64,000 bases of DNA from a virus. The notes under the pieces were generated by a model. It made no database searches. It saw only the letters and a program-made list of their open reading frames with translations, and was not told where the DNA came from. This document shows, piece by piece, positions 11,001 through 21,400 of the stretch. The translations under genes and the position numbers were made by a program. Each line of letters starts with the position of its first letter. Positions within the stretch are counted from its first letter, which is position 1. The stretch spans positions 62,001 through 126,000 of IMG/VR virus record IMGVR_UViG_3300032307_000370; one strand, written 5' to 3'.

Positions 11001-13690
11001 TTGTTCCTATTGCGTCTAACATTACTTATGCGAATCCTATAAATGGGCAAACATCCTCAGTTAGTATTAATATTTTACAAACAGGTGATACAATAACTGA
11101 TTCTATTAAAGATGATTTCCTAAAATACCCAACCGATATGGAGTATTTCCAAGTGATTACAGGTGTGAGTGTTTCTGATTTTATTAATATGTCTAGTGTT
11201 TCAAATACTAATTTATTTCCTAAAAGATTTTTAAGGCATCAAATTGTGTATACAATAAGTAATCCTTCAGTTGTTTCTCAGGTTCCACCATCCTCGTTTT
11301 CATTATCGTCTCCTATTATACCACCGGCAACGGTAAATGGATTCACATATAATAATGTGAGTGGTGTTGCGGCAATTGATGCGAATTACTTTGACTGTTT
11401 AGATAGTTTATCAAATGGTTTAAATTATGAGGTAGTTATGTTTGTAAGGGGGGTTGATCCACACACTGAAAAACAAAATATAAGATATGATCTTTCTCGT
11501 ATCTTTGGATATACGGGATGGAACCAACCTGGATTGTCAATAACTGGTGACTATTACTTAAATCAACCAATAAAACCTATTGCCAATTCTGCACAATCTG
11601 CACCACTAACACATAACACACCAACAAATACGTTTAATAATTTATATTTCCCTTCCTTTACTTTTAATATTAGTCCTGCAATACCCGGAAATCCAAATTA
11701 CACTGCGTTTACATCTACATTACCGTATTATTATTTATCAACAGATGATAATTTTGCAACAGGATATATACCTGTCAACGGGTTCCCGACCAAAGGATCT
11801 TTAGATGCAACTTTACAGACGTTAATTGCGAATAGTAATTATACTTTACCAAGACAACAAACGGATTATATTGGTGGTGGATCATTTATTGCCTCATCGT
11901 TTAATAGTCCATATAATATTAATGGTATGTTTTATGGTCAAGTATCTTCTGAGGATGATTATGGTTATCCTACCTCTTTAAATAGTAATCAGTTTTTTGC
12001 GTTATATTCTACGGCATATTTTAAATACCCAACATTACTTGGTGTTAATTTTAATAATAGAAGTAGAATAGTTATGAGAAGTGATAGATTACCAACATCA
12101 ACTTGTGTTGAAAATGCTCCCGGTAATAGAACGGCTTATGCGTTACATCAAAACAATAAATTTTGTTATTACAAAACCGATGGTGTTGGAAGTGAACAGA
12201 CAAATAGTTTTGAAAGCAATTACGATATTACAGGAAATTTAGATCAATTTAGTGGTAATACGGGATTAACGCAAACACTTACTTGTGATGGGTTAATATC
12301 TTTAGAATGTTATTCAGGTAGTGGTACTAATGTCGGGGTTATACCTGCTAATCAATGTGCAATACCTGAAGATAGAGTAACTAAAGGATGTTATTGTTTA
12401 TTAAATAAAAAATATCTTGTTGAATATGGCGCGGACGCTAGATTATTTATGGAATGGAAAACAAGATTTACATTAGTGTTTGCAACTTGTAGGGGGGTCT
12501 TTGCTCAAACATTCCAAAATAATTGGATAAATGGTACGTTATATATGCCGTCTTTCAATAAAAGATCAATATATCCATTAAATAATCTTACTAATGCATC
12601 AACACCTAAATATGAATATTGTAGAGATATTGTGGTTTATAATAATATAAGTAACAATTTTTATTATAGAAGTTCTCCATGGAGTGATAATTCGCAAGAG
12701 TTTATTGGTAAAGAAGTATCACAACCGGCGAATTGGTTAACTCTTAATTTTAAACCTGGATATAACGATAAAAATATAATGTTCCCAACTACAATTTTAG
12801 ATATGGGTCCAAGAGATTCATATATAAGTGAAATTTGTAATAACCCAAATTTCAGAGGGTATATGAGTGATCAATTTAGGTCAACTAGTTATAATGAAAA
12901 TGGTGATATAATACAATTAGGGTTTTTATCTAGAATATTAAATGAGAATTTTAGACAAGTTATGATACCTATAACCACTGGTGGTAATAATTCAGAAGGT
13001 AAAGGTATTACACAATTCTTTAATAGTAATAGAGGTGGTGATAGAATAGATGGTGATTTTGCTCAGGCGTTATCAATCAATTCTGAATTTAGAATTAACC
13101 CATTTATTGATGAAAATTACGGTAACGTTGATATTTTCATTGGTGATGACGGTCAGACACCACCGGCTAGTAGACCTGTTTTTGGGGTATTTTATAGATC
13201 ATCCAACATTGATTATGCTTATAGAAGAAAATTAACACCGGGTATTGAAATTTACAATTTATCTCCTTTACTACAAGATGCGTATGGGCACCCAAAAACT
13301 CAGGTTGTACCAAACTATAAATGGATATTACAACCATCTAGTGTTATTTTTGGTGCTGAAGATAACAATTGGTATACAAACCCTAATCAAAGTGGTGGTA
13401 TTGGGTTCTTTAAAAAAGGATATCAAGATTTAGATTATAGTGTTGACCCTTATTTTACGACACCGGCATTACAACCTGGCAATGCATTACCTTTATTACC
13501 CCAAGGTTTTATAACTAACTTTGATCAAAACACATTATTACCTTCACCAACAATACCTGGTTCACCACTTGCGGTAAATGGTAATGTTTATTTAGTTGGA
13601 GCTCCAAGTCATTTTTATTTTGGATTAAATAACGGAAAAACAGCAATGAATAGATTCATAAAAAAATATATTGATACAGCGGAAATATAA
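8015..13690 (+). CDS. Giant tail/baseplate structural protein with membrane-like core, 1,891 aa
   Basis: Largest gene of the window. The N-terminal about 180 residues resemble a carboxypeptidase-regulatory-like beta sandwich (GRVLVNNGYGVPNARVSV, then a later SGDYMIFGVPTG). Beta-rich regions follow. Residues about 583-710 hold four or so long hydrophobic segments (e.g. LLINILAIPILVILFLAHF), then a Cys cluster CTSCDCDCG and an acidic linker. The rest is Asn/Ser/Tyr-rich beta structure. Its place after gp6 suggests the gp7-type wedge position, but I cannot show homology. Hydrophobic cores are unusual in wedge proteins. The stop overlaps the next ATG (TAATG), so the following gene is probably translationally coupled. 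Confidence 0.8.
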   Translation: MPKSYRIRTTPGTEKTINIQLEQDFEFLEILSLKINQGDIYNRMCSDYGVIIGRVLVNNGYGVPNARVSVFIPIDDIDIDNPIISELYPYQTLSDVSADGYRYNLLPKEPSYTGHAATGTFPSKQEILTDQSYVEVYDKYYKFSVRTNDSGDYMIFGVPTGTQTILMDVDLSDIGCFSLSPQDLIDSGVAVESQVNGSKFKTSTNLNELPQIVTLNKIIEVAPLWGEPEICLLGITRADFDLTASANITIKPNAVFMGSLISTTDDDAVRATTCRPKNDTGNLCELIAGPGQILTIRQTIDVDQDGRPILETHELDEDGKLIDGDGTFLINVPMNLNYIITNEFGEQVLSNDPKKGIPTKGKYRFKFKWQNEQGLQNSYLRGHYLVPNIKEHGWINSSVDPLINYSTTQYQFTLPNGTLTATFPLNNTSTGGLVLDNKINVESFTILLNGIPYFGDLESIPITVVPTTITINVVPVNPGTLTEFNYTFYQQPTFNALRSYAFSLDWNDYGDNTTVVGQQMIQEAIDCEDKFYEFNYNKVYTTAMFLDRYKKGAGRAKHLGIKEIDDRTCKSTVNTFPVNDIIRNFDFIFFVFNLLINILAIPILVILFLAHFVAWSWPVLKYLLVVLGIYFGYQAIQEGITVVNSILEGTTGFAVPGGPVVNAGVILRIAAQLLSALFKLALSLAFIAFTAIYLIKITNFPRIGLPMLSYPECTSCDCDCGNAELDDDIDENSVNASIEEQQNGLDDSGIEYAQSTSFIAPVNLSSAYDVNHPNLNNFPGEDSSDNDKGYFFAGASLSTNKQYKSLINRVVDDEISGNIVVDSVLDFRRLFSGFDILSSTTDPNAFNKFHAPQPFLFAAEKTTGLDHRWFGYPRSETYPQKLNEFNTRDKYFGNIGTGGGSNIIRTTVNPQLSVAPYNLGTQPTFTDQIVVVLANAGTAQKLGIGELVTFQDPNFDNGLVISRKVNLTGATTNSFGNNAVTGTTILSAAPNTTSNVVPIASNITYANPINGQTSSVSINILQTGDTITDSIKDDFLKYPTDMEYFQVITGVSVSDFINMSSVSNTNLFPKRFLRHQIVYTISNPSVVSQVPPSSFSLSSPIIPPATVNGFTYNNVSGVAAIDANYFDCLDSLSNGLNYEVVMFVRGVDPHTEKQNIRYDLSRIFGYTGWNQPGLSITGDYYLNQPIKPIANSAQSAPLTHNTPTNTFNNLYFPSFTFNISPAIPGNPNYTAFTSTLPYYYLSTDDNFATGYIPVNGFPTKGSLDATLQTLIANSNYTLPRQQTDYIGGGSFIASSFNSPYNINGMFYGQVSSEDDYGYPTSLNSNQFFALYSTAYFKYPTLLGVNFNNRSRIVMRSDRLPTSTCVENAPGNRTAYALHQNNKFCYYKTDGVGSEQTNSFESNYDITGNLDQFSGNTGLTQTLTCDGLISLECYSGSGTNVGVIPANQCAIPEDRVTKGCYCLLNKKYLVEYGADARLFMEWKTRFTLVFATCRGVFAQTFQNNWINGTLYMPSFNKRSIYPLNNLTNASTPKYEYCRDIVVYNNISNNFYYRSSPWSDNSQEFIGKEVSQPANWLTLNFKPGYNDKNIMFPTTILDMGPRDSYISEICNNPNFRGYMSDQFRSTSYNENGDIIQLGFLSRILNENFRQVMIPITTGGNNSEGKGITQFFNSNRGGDRIDGDFAQALSINSEFRINPFIDENYGNVDIFIGDDGQTPPASRPVFGVFYRSSNIDYAYRRKLTPGIEIYNLSPLLQDAYGHPKTQVVPNYKWILQPSSVIFGAEDNNWYTNPNQSGGIGFFKKGYQDLDYSVDPYFTTPALQPGNALPLLPQGFITNFDQNTLLPSPTIPGSPLAVNGNVYLVGAPSHFYFGLNNGKTAMNRFIKKYIDTAEI

Positions 13691-15459
13691 TGGGAGTAAA
13701 TGATACAACAAAAATTGTTTTAGGGTCATTGAGATACAAGGCATCTCCAAATACAGTATTATCTGTAAATGTTGATTTGAATCAAAACGAAAAAGAATTA
13801 ATTGAATTTGATCGAAATGTTGATTTAAGTTTACAACAAGTTTTTACCGATGAGAGACAACAGGGTACGATTTTTAGACCGGTGACTAAATATTCAATAA
13901 TATTTAAAAATGAATATACGGGATCAACAAATTATATCCCGTACAGAGATAATCTTTACTATACTAACGCGATTGGTAATACGATCTCGGCATATCCAGG
14001 TGGTAACTTACCACCCGCAGTTGCAAATCCGGCTGTTTTATGGGAAGGATATCCACAATATTTTGAATTTGATTTTATACGAACTGATAATAATGTTGTT
14101 GGATACACCGTACCGCCAAATAATCATATAAATTTTGTTAACAAAAGTGCAAGTACATATAACTGGACTCATTATTTGAGTTATGCGTTTAAAAATGACC
14201 CAAATAAACAAATGTATGTTATTGATAATACTACATCAACAAGTTGGGCTTGGGTTGCATCTGATGGAATACCTTTTATTATTAATCAAGGTAATGATGA
14301 TTTTGGACCTGTTATATCATTTAGATGTCCAATGAAACACGGGTTAAATATTAATGAATTTGTTGAATTATCTTTAACTTATAATAATACAAATATATTC
14401 CAAGTGATTAGTTTGGGGGATCCGGCTTTTGGTAGTGATGAATACATTTTTAATATATATAATATTGGATATGTTGGTACAACATTTAATAATGGTAATA
14501 CTGGAACCTTTAAAAGAGTTATTAATAGAAGTAATCTTAATGAAACCAAATCTGAATATTATGTAAGGGTTCATAAAATTTTAACAAATGCTGAAGATGC
14601 GGTTTTGGTTAAAGCTGGATTTGAACAAAATATTTTTAACCCTAAAACTAAATTTGAAACTGCGGTATTAACACCAAATGGGGTTTCAAGATCCTCAGTT
14701 AAAGAAGGTGGACAAGCTTACTCATTATCATTTAATGTTGATGTTGATGTTCAACCTCTTAGGGATAATCAAAATAGACCAATATCTGAATTATTTTTTA
14801 CGACCATATGGAAAGGTTATTTTGGGTGGACAAATAAATTAAAACAAGGGTGGAATTTTAATATACCCCTTGCTAACTCAATCCCGAATCCTTGGTGGGA
14901 TGTTTCAAATCCATTATCGAATGCAAATTTACCGACCAGTACATATAATAGTTTAACGGTTCCACCTGTTGGTCCATTTACATATACTGAAAATCTTAAA
15001 TCAGGTGATTTAATTGATGGGGATTATTGTGAATGGAATGATTATGAACAAACAGAAAGAGTTATCTCAAGATATAATAATAAAATAACGTTTAATCAAA
15101 CATATTTTGGGTTAAATACTAATGCACCACAATCGAATCAATTTGGGTATTATTATAACCCCCACGATCCGATAGTATTAAGGAGATATTCAACATATAT
15201 TGAAGAAGGTGATCCGTTAAAGGTGGTTAACATACCTGATTATGCTTTTTATTCAAACTTATCAAATAGTTTTAGATGGAGAGATATATATCCATATGGG
15301 TTTGTTGATAATGATGGTGTTGGTGTTGATTATCCGTTTATAAATGGTAAACATTATCCATTTGTAAATACCATCTTTAGAATAATACCTGAAGGAAGTA
15401 ATGTTGGTATTGATGACATAACCGTAATAGCAGAACCAATTGTAGATGATTGTGAATAA
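13690..15459 (+). CDS. Tail/baseplate structural protein, unknown family, 589 aa
   Basis: Beta-rich, Asn/Tyr/Pro-rich protein with no membrane segment. The opening GVNDTTKIVLGSLRYKASPNT is followed by several beta-repeat-like segments. It is coupled to the 1,891-residue gene by a TAATG junction and overlaps the next gene by 14 bases, so it belongs to the same tail operon. By position it may be a baseplate or short-fibre component. I recognise no named family. Confidence 0.7.
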   Translation: MGVNDTTKIVLGSLRYKASPNTVLSVNVDLNQNEKELIEFDRNVDLSLQQVFTDERQQGTIFRPVTKYSIIFKNEYTGSTNYIPYRDNLYYTNAIGNTISAYPGGNLPPAVANPAVLWEGYPQYFEFDFIRTDNNVVGYTVPPNNHINFVNKSASTYNWTHYLSYAFKNDPNKQMYVIDNTTSTSWAWVASDGIPFIINQGNDDFGPVISFRCPMKHGLNINEFVELSLTYNNTNIFQVISLGDPAFGSDEYIFNIYNIGYVGTTFNNGNTGTFKRVINRSNLNETKSEYYVRVHKILTNAEDAVLVKAGFEQNIFNPKTKFETAVLTPNGVSRSSVKEGGQAYSLSFNVDVDVQPLRDNQNRPISELFFTTIWKGYFGWTNKLKQGWNFNIPLANSIPNPWWDVSNPLSNANLPTSTYNSLTVPPVGPFTYTENLKSGDLIDGDYCEWNDYEQTERVISRYNNKITFNQTYFGLNTNAPQSNQFGYYYNPHDPIVLRRYSTYIEEGDPLKVVNIPDYAFYSNLSNSFRWRDIYPYGFVDNDGVGVDYPFINGKHYPFVNTIFRIIPEGSNVGIDDITVIAEPIVDDCE

Positions 15460-16267
15460 ATATAAAATAGTATTACCTGAGAATGATCAGTATTTAAACA
15501 TTCCTTTAGAAATGAATTGGGATTTTCTTGGAAGGGATGATAGTATTGAGGACTACCAAACTACAATGGTTAAAGAAGTCGTTGGTGGGGTTAATGATTT
15601 TGAGGTCCTCCAATTTTCACATAATGAATATGTTGATAATTTAAATTTTGAAAGAACAAATATAAATTATGAATTTTATTTTTATGATAATTCAGTACCA
15701 ATAACATCACCTTTAGTTAATAGTACGAATTGGAATAATAGTTATTTGGATGAGGGTTTTACGGTTGATGAGGTTTATTATTTTACAAAACCATTTACCA
15801 ATTCATTTTTTAAATTGGACTTATATGATACTGATGATGAAAAAACTCAAGTATTGTATTTGACAATTATCCTACCCGTCCAACAAGGATTTACACAGAC
15901 GGCATCTTTATCTTCTTTATTATCAAATGTTGATATAAGACGACCAAAATTTAGTTTAGATTACGTTGGTGATAAAGAAGGGTTTCACATATATTGGTTA
16001 AGAAAACAAGTGTATATCAATATAAGTGAATTTTATATGAGTGCTAAATTTTTTGATGCGAAATTAGGTGTTTATGTGAGAATGACTAACACACCACAAT
16101 CAAATATTGCAAACAAATTTACATTTAATCCTAATGATTATTTTTATTATAAGGTTAATTTGGATTATACAAATAAAACGTATGAAGTTTATGCGACTTC
16201 TAATTTAACACAGAGGGTTGGGATTGACGGATTCCCGATAATGTGGTATGAATATGTAAACCCATAA
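15446..16267 (+). CDS. Tail/baseplate structural protein, unknown family, 273 aa
   Basis: The start ATG lies inside the end of the previous gene, a 14-base overlap in another frame. The protein is acidic and rich in aromatic residues, with beta-strand character (FYMSAKFFDAKLGVYVRM). The C-terminal half has the look of a sugar- or ligand-binding beta sandwich, but no motif supports that. It is followed one base later by the PKD-domain gene. Unknown function within the tail block. Confidence 0.65.
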   Translation: MIVNKYKIVLPENDQYLNIPLEMNWDFLGRDDSIEDYQTTMVKEVVGGVNDFEVLQFSHNEYVDNLNFERTNINYEFYFYDNSVPITSPLVNSTNWNNSYLDEGFTVDEVYYFTKPFTNSFFKLDLYDTDDEKTQVLYLTIILPVQQGFTQTASLSSLLSNVDIRRPKFSLDYVGDKEGFHIYWLRKQVYINISEFYMSAKFFDAKLGVYVRMTNTPQSNIANKFTFNPNDYFYYKVNLDYTNKTYEVYATSNLTQRVGIDGFPIMWYEYVNP

Positions 16268-16268
16268 G

Positions 16269-17441
16269 ATGGAAGAACAAAAATATTATTTTAAAATATC
16301 ACCCGAAAATGTTAAGAGGGACATTGTGGAGGTTGTGTATGTTGGTAATACCGAATATACATATAGTGCCGACCCATGCTGTTCAATAACATCGGTAACC
16401 CCAACAACATTAACAGGTTTTACGGGGGTTTATTCAGGGATGTCTCAGATATTATCAGGGGGGACAAACGGTCAATCATTATTAACTGGTTTAACCGTTC
16501 CAATCCTTTTAACTGAAGTTGCGACTGATATAGGGTATTATTCGGTATTTGATGGTGCGATATTACAAAAAGAAGTTATAACCAACTTTTTATTTTCTGC
16601 AACAACAGGTAGTCCTTACACTTTTTATTTTTATAATACTTCGGATACGGAATTTAAGAAGTTTTTATCTGTTTCCACATATACTGTTGATTGGGGTGAC
16701 GGGTCACCAATACAAAACGTAACAAGTCCAACACAATATACTCACGTTTATCCTGTGGTTAACCAAACATTCACAATTACATTAAAGGCAACATCACCAT
16801 GGGGTATATCGGTAATTACCAAAACGGTTACGGTACCATTTACGAATGTTCCTATATTAAACCCTAATGGTGTTGCAACATTTACACCTGCGGGAGGTAG
16901 TTGGGTGAATACGTCGTTCAGTTATGACTATATTTTTTCAGGTGACTCAGGTACTGATGTGAATGATTATATAAGTTCAAATTATACGACCGTCCCATTT
17001 GTAATAACCGGATTTACTCAATCAAACGTAAATGATTTGGTTGTGTATGGTCCAAAGTATAATTTATTTGGTGGGAAATTCAAATTAGGCATACAAGTAA
17101 CGGGTTCATCGGAATCTGTGGGGACTTATTGGGGTCCAGATCCAACAAATACATACACTGCATATACAATTAATGATATTCTTTATTATGATTATAATGA
17201 TGGAACAACAATATACATTGTTGAATCATCTGGTTTTACTCAGAATGATTTAATATTATCTGCAATAACCAAAAATGAGGCGTTACTTAATGTTGTTGAT
17301 CAACCCGAAGTACAAACAGATGTGTATGTTGAGAGAGGAAAAAACTCGGCATTAGAATTTGTTGAACGACTTGGTGAAGTAGATAATGTTGGGGATTTAG
17401 AAAAATATGGATATGGATTTTTTAATGTTGAAAAACAATGA
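16269..17441 (+). CDS. Tail protein with PKD-like domain, 390 aa
   Basis: A PKD-type beta sandwich is visible at about residues 135-190: YTVDWGDGSPI, then YTHVYPVVNQTFTITLKAT. The WGDG and YxHxY elements are the usual PKD hallmarks. PKD domains act as spacers or adhesion modules in extracellular and virion proteins. The region before it is Thr-rich and the remainder is unknown beta structure. It starts 1 base after the preceding stop, so it belongs to the same operon. It is probably an exposed tail component. Confidence 0.7.
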   Translation: MEEQKYYFKISPENVKRDIVEVVYVGNTEYTYSADPCCSITSVTPTTLTGFTGVYSGMSQILSGGTNGQSLLTGLTVPILLTEVATDIGYYSVFDGAILQKEVITNFLFSATTGSPYTFYFYNTSDTEFKKFLSVSTYTVDWGDGSPIQNVTSPTQYTHVYPVVNQTFTITLKATSPWGISVITKTVTVPFTNVPILNPNGVATFTPAGGSWVNTSFSYDYIFSGDSGTDVNDYISSNYTTVPFVITGFTQSNVNDLVVYGPKYNLFGGKFKLGIQVTGSSESVGTYWGPDPTNTYTAYTINDILYYDYNDGTTIYIVESSGFTQNDLILSAITKNEALLNVVDQPEVQTDVYVERGKNSALEFVERLGEVDNVGDLEKYGYGFFNVEKQ

Positions 17442-17448
17442 TTTTGAG

Positions 17449-17456
17449 TATTTATA
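17449..17456 (+). promoter_or_regulatory. TATTTATA motif, internal promoter candidate in the tail block
   Basis: GAGTATTTATATT sits in the 50-base gap after the PKD gene, 35 bases before the GTG start at 17492. Exact TATTTATA on the coding strand. Confidence 0.45.
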
Positions 17457-17491
17457 TTTAAACGATAAACAAACTTTAAAAAATAATAATT

Positions 17492-18400
17492 GTGGCTACA
17501 GGTAATTACGGAACAATAAGAAGTGCAGATGTGAGCCCTGATGACGTAGAAATAATTTTAAATTATACACCATCAAGAGACGAGACAGACAATTTCGTAC
17601 TAACAAAATTAAATGCTAGTACAGTATTAAGACCATATTTCCATAATGGGACTACTGGTGGTAATGCGAATGTTGAAATACTTGGGGGGTTATACAATCT
17701 TAAATTACCAACAGATCAATTTAATCAATTAGGGATTTACACTTTATATATCAGACCTGCCGAAATCAGAACTAAAATTCTTGATTGTGGTATTTTATCT
17801 GCATTACCAAATGTAAAAGGTATTGTAATTGATATTAATAACGTACCTTCTAATTTTAGAAACAAATTTATTAATCAAGGTTTAGTTGGGTTTAGAGTTG
17901 AGTATCTAAATTCTGACGGAACTAAGATACCTAATTTCTTTAGAATTGTAACCTCATCGTTTTATTGTGAACCTGTTCTTGAAAATTTAACAAATACGAG
18001 TCAAAAGGCAATAAGATATAGATATGTGGAAGCATCAACAAATTTAATTTTTTGTACTCTATCACCATCTTCATCACCTACCAATAAACCAAATGCAACA
18101 CCATTTATTGGTCAACCTGATCAAAACATTATTATATCAAATACATTCTTCAATCCAACCACGGTTGAAATTGAAATTGTTGAACATGACATCTCAACGT
18201 TAGCAATTGCTCTATATGGTAATCAAACTAAATCTATGGATGATGGTATATACACCATATACGATAGTGATAACAACATTTACAAACAATACAACCTTTA
18301 CGAGATTAGAGATCAATTTAATAATTTATTATATGAGGTAAGACAAGATAGAGGTGATAATATTGATTTTAGTAAAAACTTCTCAAATATAACTTCATAA
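17492..18400 (+). CDS. Tail structural protein, unknown family, 302 aa (GTG start)
   Basis: Starts with GTG in an A-rich context (aaaaaataataattgtg). The N-terminus ATGNYGTIRSADVSP and the body are beta-rich; residues about 185-205 hold a Ser/Pro/Thr linker (LSPSSSPTNKPNAT). No transmembrane segment. The stop overlaps the next ATG (TAATG), coupling it to the 1,005-residue tail gene. Function unknown; probably a baseplate or tail-tube-proximal component. Confidence 0.68.
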   Translation: MATGNYGTIRSADVSPDDVEIILNYTPSRDETDNFVLTKLNASTVLRPYFHNGTTGGNANVEILGGLYNLKLPTDQFNQLGIYTLYIRPAEIRTKILDCGILSALPNVKGIVIDINNVPSNFRNKFINQGLVGFRVEYLNSDGTKIPNFFRIVTSSFYCEPVLENLTNTSQKAIRYRYVEASTNLIFCTLSPSSSPTNKPNATPFIGQPDQNIIISNTFFNPTTVEIEIVEHDISTLAIALYGNQTKSMDDGIYTIYDSDNNIYKQYNLYEIRDQFNNLLYEVRQDRGDNIDFSKNFSNITS

Positions 18401-21400
18401 TGGCGGTAAACACATATAAATGTCCTCCTCAACCTGCCAGTGGGCAAGGAACCTTTTCAGACAACTTGGTTGGTTTCCAATTAGTTGATGGGGGAGGTCT
18501 TACCCAAGCAAATTTTGAATTTACCACAAATATTTCCGAAAAACAAAACAGAACCTTTTCAATAGGATCATTTTCGGATCCAATATCGTTAGATAGTTTA
18601 GATATCAATAGTATTGAAGAATCAAAAAAATTAATTACAGATAATTTTAGAGTTTATCCTAATTTTGATTTAAGTCAGGTAACAAACTTTACTATGTTTG
18701 GTTCATTAACTAAAAGGTTATCGACATCTGTTACAAATATTATTAATTATTTTCCGGGAGCATTAGATATACAAAGCACGCAACCCAACTTTGTTACATC
18801 AATAACAGTTCAAAATGCGGTTTATAATAGTGTGGAAGATGAGACATATTTTGAAATACCAATTTCGGTTATTAGAAACCCATTTGGTATTGATTATACC
18901 GTTAATGCAACAAGAAACTTAGAATTAAGAGAAATACCAGTTTCATATTTACGAAACTTTACAACACAATATTTAAAATATTCATTGTTTTTTAATGATG
19001 TTGAATATCCTGTTTCTGATTTTATACCGGCACAACCAACAGATACTGTATTTAAAATATATGTTAATGGTAATCCATTTTTAAATGCTTCAAGTATTAG
19101 TGATAATTTCATAATAAGACCAAAACAACTATATGTTAACAAAGTTTTTAACGAAAATTTAGATCAAGTTGAAAACTTCTTACTTAATAGAAATATGGTT
19201 CCTATATATAGTGCCTATTTCCAAGTCCCTGTTGAGAATGAAGATGGTACATACTCATATAGTCAGGAGGTTGCAATATTCCCATTAAATGGAACGTGGA
19301 ACTTAGATATTGTTTCACCAAAATTCACAAATTATTTAACAAAATTAAATAATATTGCTGAATATATAGATTTATATAAAACAAACCTAATAACAAGATT
19401 TTTAACTGCAGACGCAATTAAAGAATTTGATACTCCTGATAGAAAGATGGAGAAGATCTTACAGATCTACGGTAGAAGTTTTGATGAAACAAGAAAATTC
19501 ATAACGGCACTTGCTAATATGAATTCTGTAAATTATAATGTTAAAAATGATATACCTTCACAATTACTTAAAAATCTTGCTCAAACATTAGGTTGGAATA
19601 TAAACATATCTCCTATAACTAATGACCAATTATTAAGTTCTGTATTTAGTGATGGAAGTAACGCGTTTACGGGATTACCTCAAGGTCAAACACCTGAGGA
19701 ATTAAATTATCAATATTTTAGAAATTTAATATTAAATTCCGCTTTCCTTTTCAAATCAAAAGGAACGAGAAAATCAATTGAAATATTATTAAGAATGGTT
19801 GGAGCTCCTGAAGCACTAACCGAATTTAATGAACACGTATATGTTGCCGATCAAAAAATTAACTTAAGACAATTTGATATACAATATGCTCAAATATCCG
19901 GTGGTACATATTCTCAAGAATTACCTGTTTTAGATACAAACGATCTATTCTCAATTATGGGCGTTCAATACACAGGATTTACAACAACAACTGTAACTCA
20001 AGATGTTACTTTAACACTTATTGATTACCCAATTGATAGTTTTGGATATCCAAGTATGCCGGTACCAACCGATACATATTTCTTCCAAATAGGTGGGGGT
20101 TGGTTTGAATCGACACCTCAACATAGAATGCCGGAACAAGTTGATTTAACTAATAGTGTGTTTACGGGCGCAAACCCTAACTACCAAACTAAGTTATTAC
20201 CATTTAATTACGGTCAAGAATATTTAGAAAGATATCGTAGTTTTCCTTATATGAATTTAGGGTTTAATCTTAGAAAAACTGTTGATAACAAAAAAAGTTG
20301 GACGGATAATGAGAAGTATTTAAGAAAAAATTTTGATGGTAATTTCAATGCTTATTATGGAGTTTCTGATGATAGATTAGTTATAAATGTTAAGAACATT
20401 GATTTATTTATGAACCCAGCGCAAGGGTTGTTATATGATGTATGGACAATGTCGAGAAGATATAACTATCCGATTCCTGAACAAGGATTGTTTTATGTTG
20501 ATCCTACATATTGTAATCCATACCCTAATATTGAATATCCAAATAGAGGGGGTATAGATTGGACAGTTATTGTTCCAAGACCAAAACAAAAAACATTTTT
20601 TGAGTTTGCCCAAACTTTTTGGAAAAACATGATTAATGTTAGGAATAGACAATTTATGACCGATGGTAAAACAAGTGGGTATCCAACTTTATCATCAATA
20701 TATTGGAAATATTTAGAATCCGAACAGGCGATCAATGTTCGTAATGATAATTTTAATTATCAAACAATGATTGATTATGTTGATGGTATGGGTGACTATT
20801 GGATTAGATTGGTGGAACAAATGATTCCGGCAACAACAATATGGAATACTGGTGTTAAATATGAGAACTCTATTTTCCATAGACAAAAATTTGTGTGGAG
20901 AAGACAAAGAGGTTGTGAAATTATACCGGTTCCTTGTAAACCTTGTAAATTAATAACTCAAATATTTTCATATGATTGCCCTGTACAACAAACAATAATA
21001 GGTCTTTATCCTTGGGATACAAATCCATCTATTACGTCTTTTGGGGCTTTATTGGGGGATTCTCTAACAACCTACGGTAATAATAATAATGTAGATATCA
21101 ATAATGATTGTTTATTAAATACTTTAGAGAGTGATTGGTATATAGATATTAGAATTGACGGTAATCCAATAATAATATATGAATTCTTTAATGGGGTTGG
21201 TTATTCAAACCCATCGTTAAGTGCTCCGACACCAAACGATTGGCTTAATGGTTTATATGATGCTTTAGTCGGTTTACTTGATTACGGTTTGGATTATATT
21301 ATTGATACTAATGATCAAACTATAACAATATATAACAATAATTGTTTACCGTTAGATATTACCCAAAACTTTGAATTAAATGTTGGGATAAACTTTGATA

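Noticed and set aside
13050-13433. Two plus-strand frames of about 60 codons inside the 1,891-residue gene
   Set aside because: Out-of-frame readings of a continuous large gene; Leu/Ile-rich compositions typical of shifted AT-rich coding sequence.
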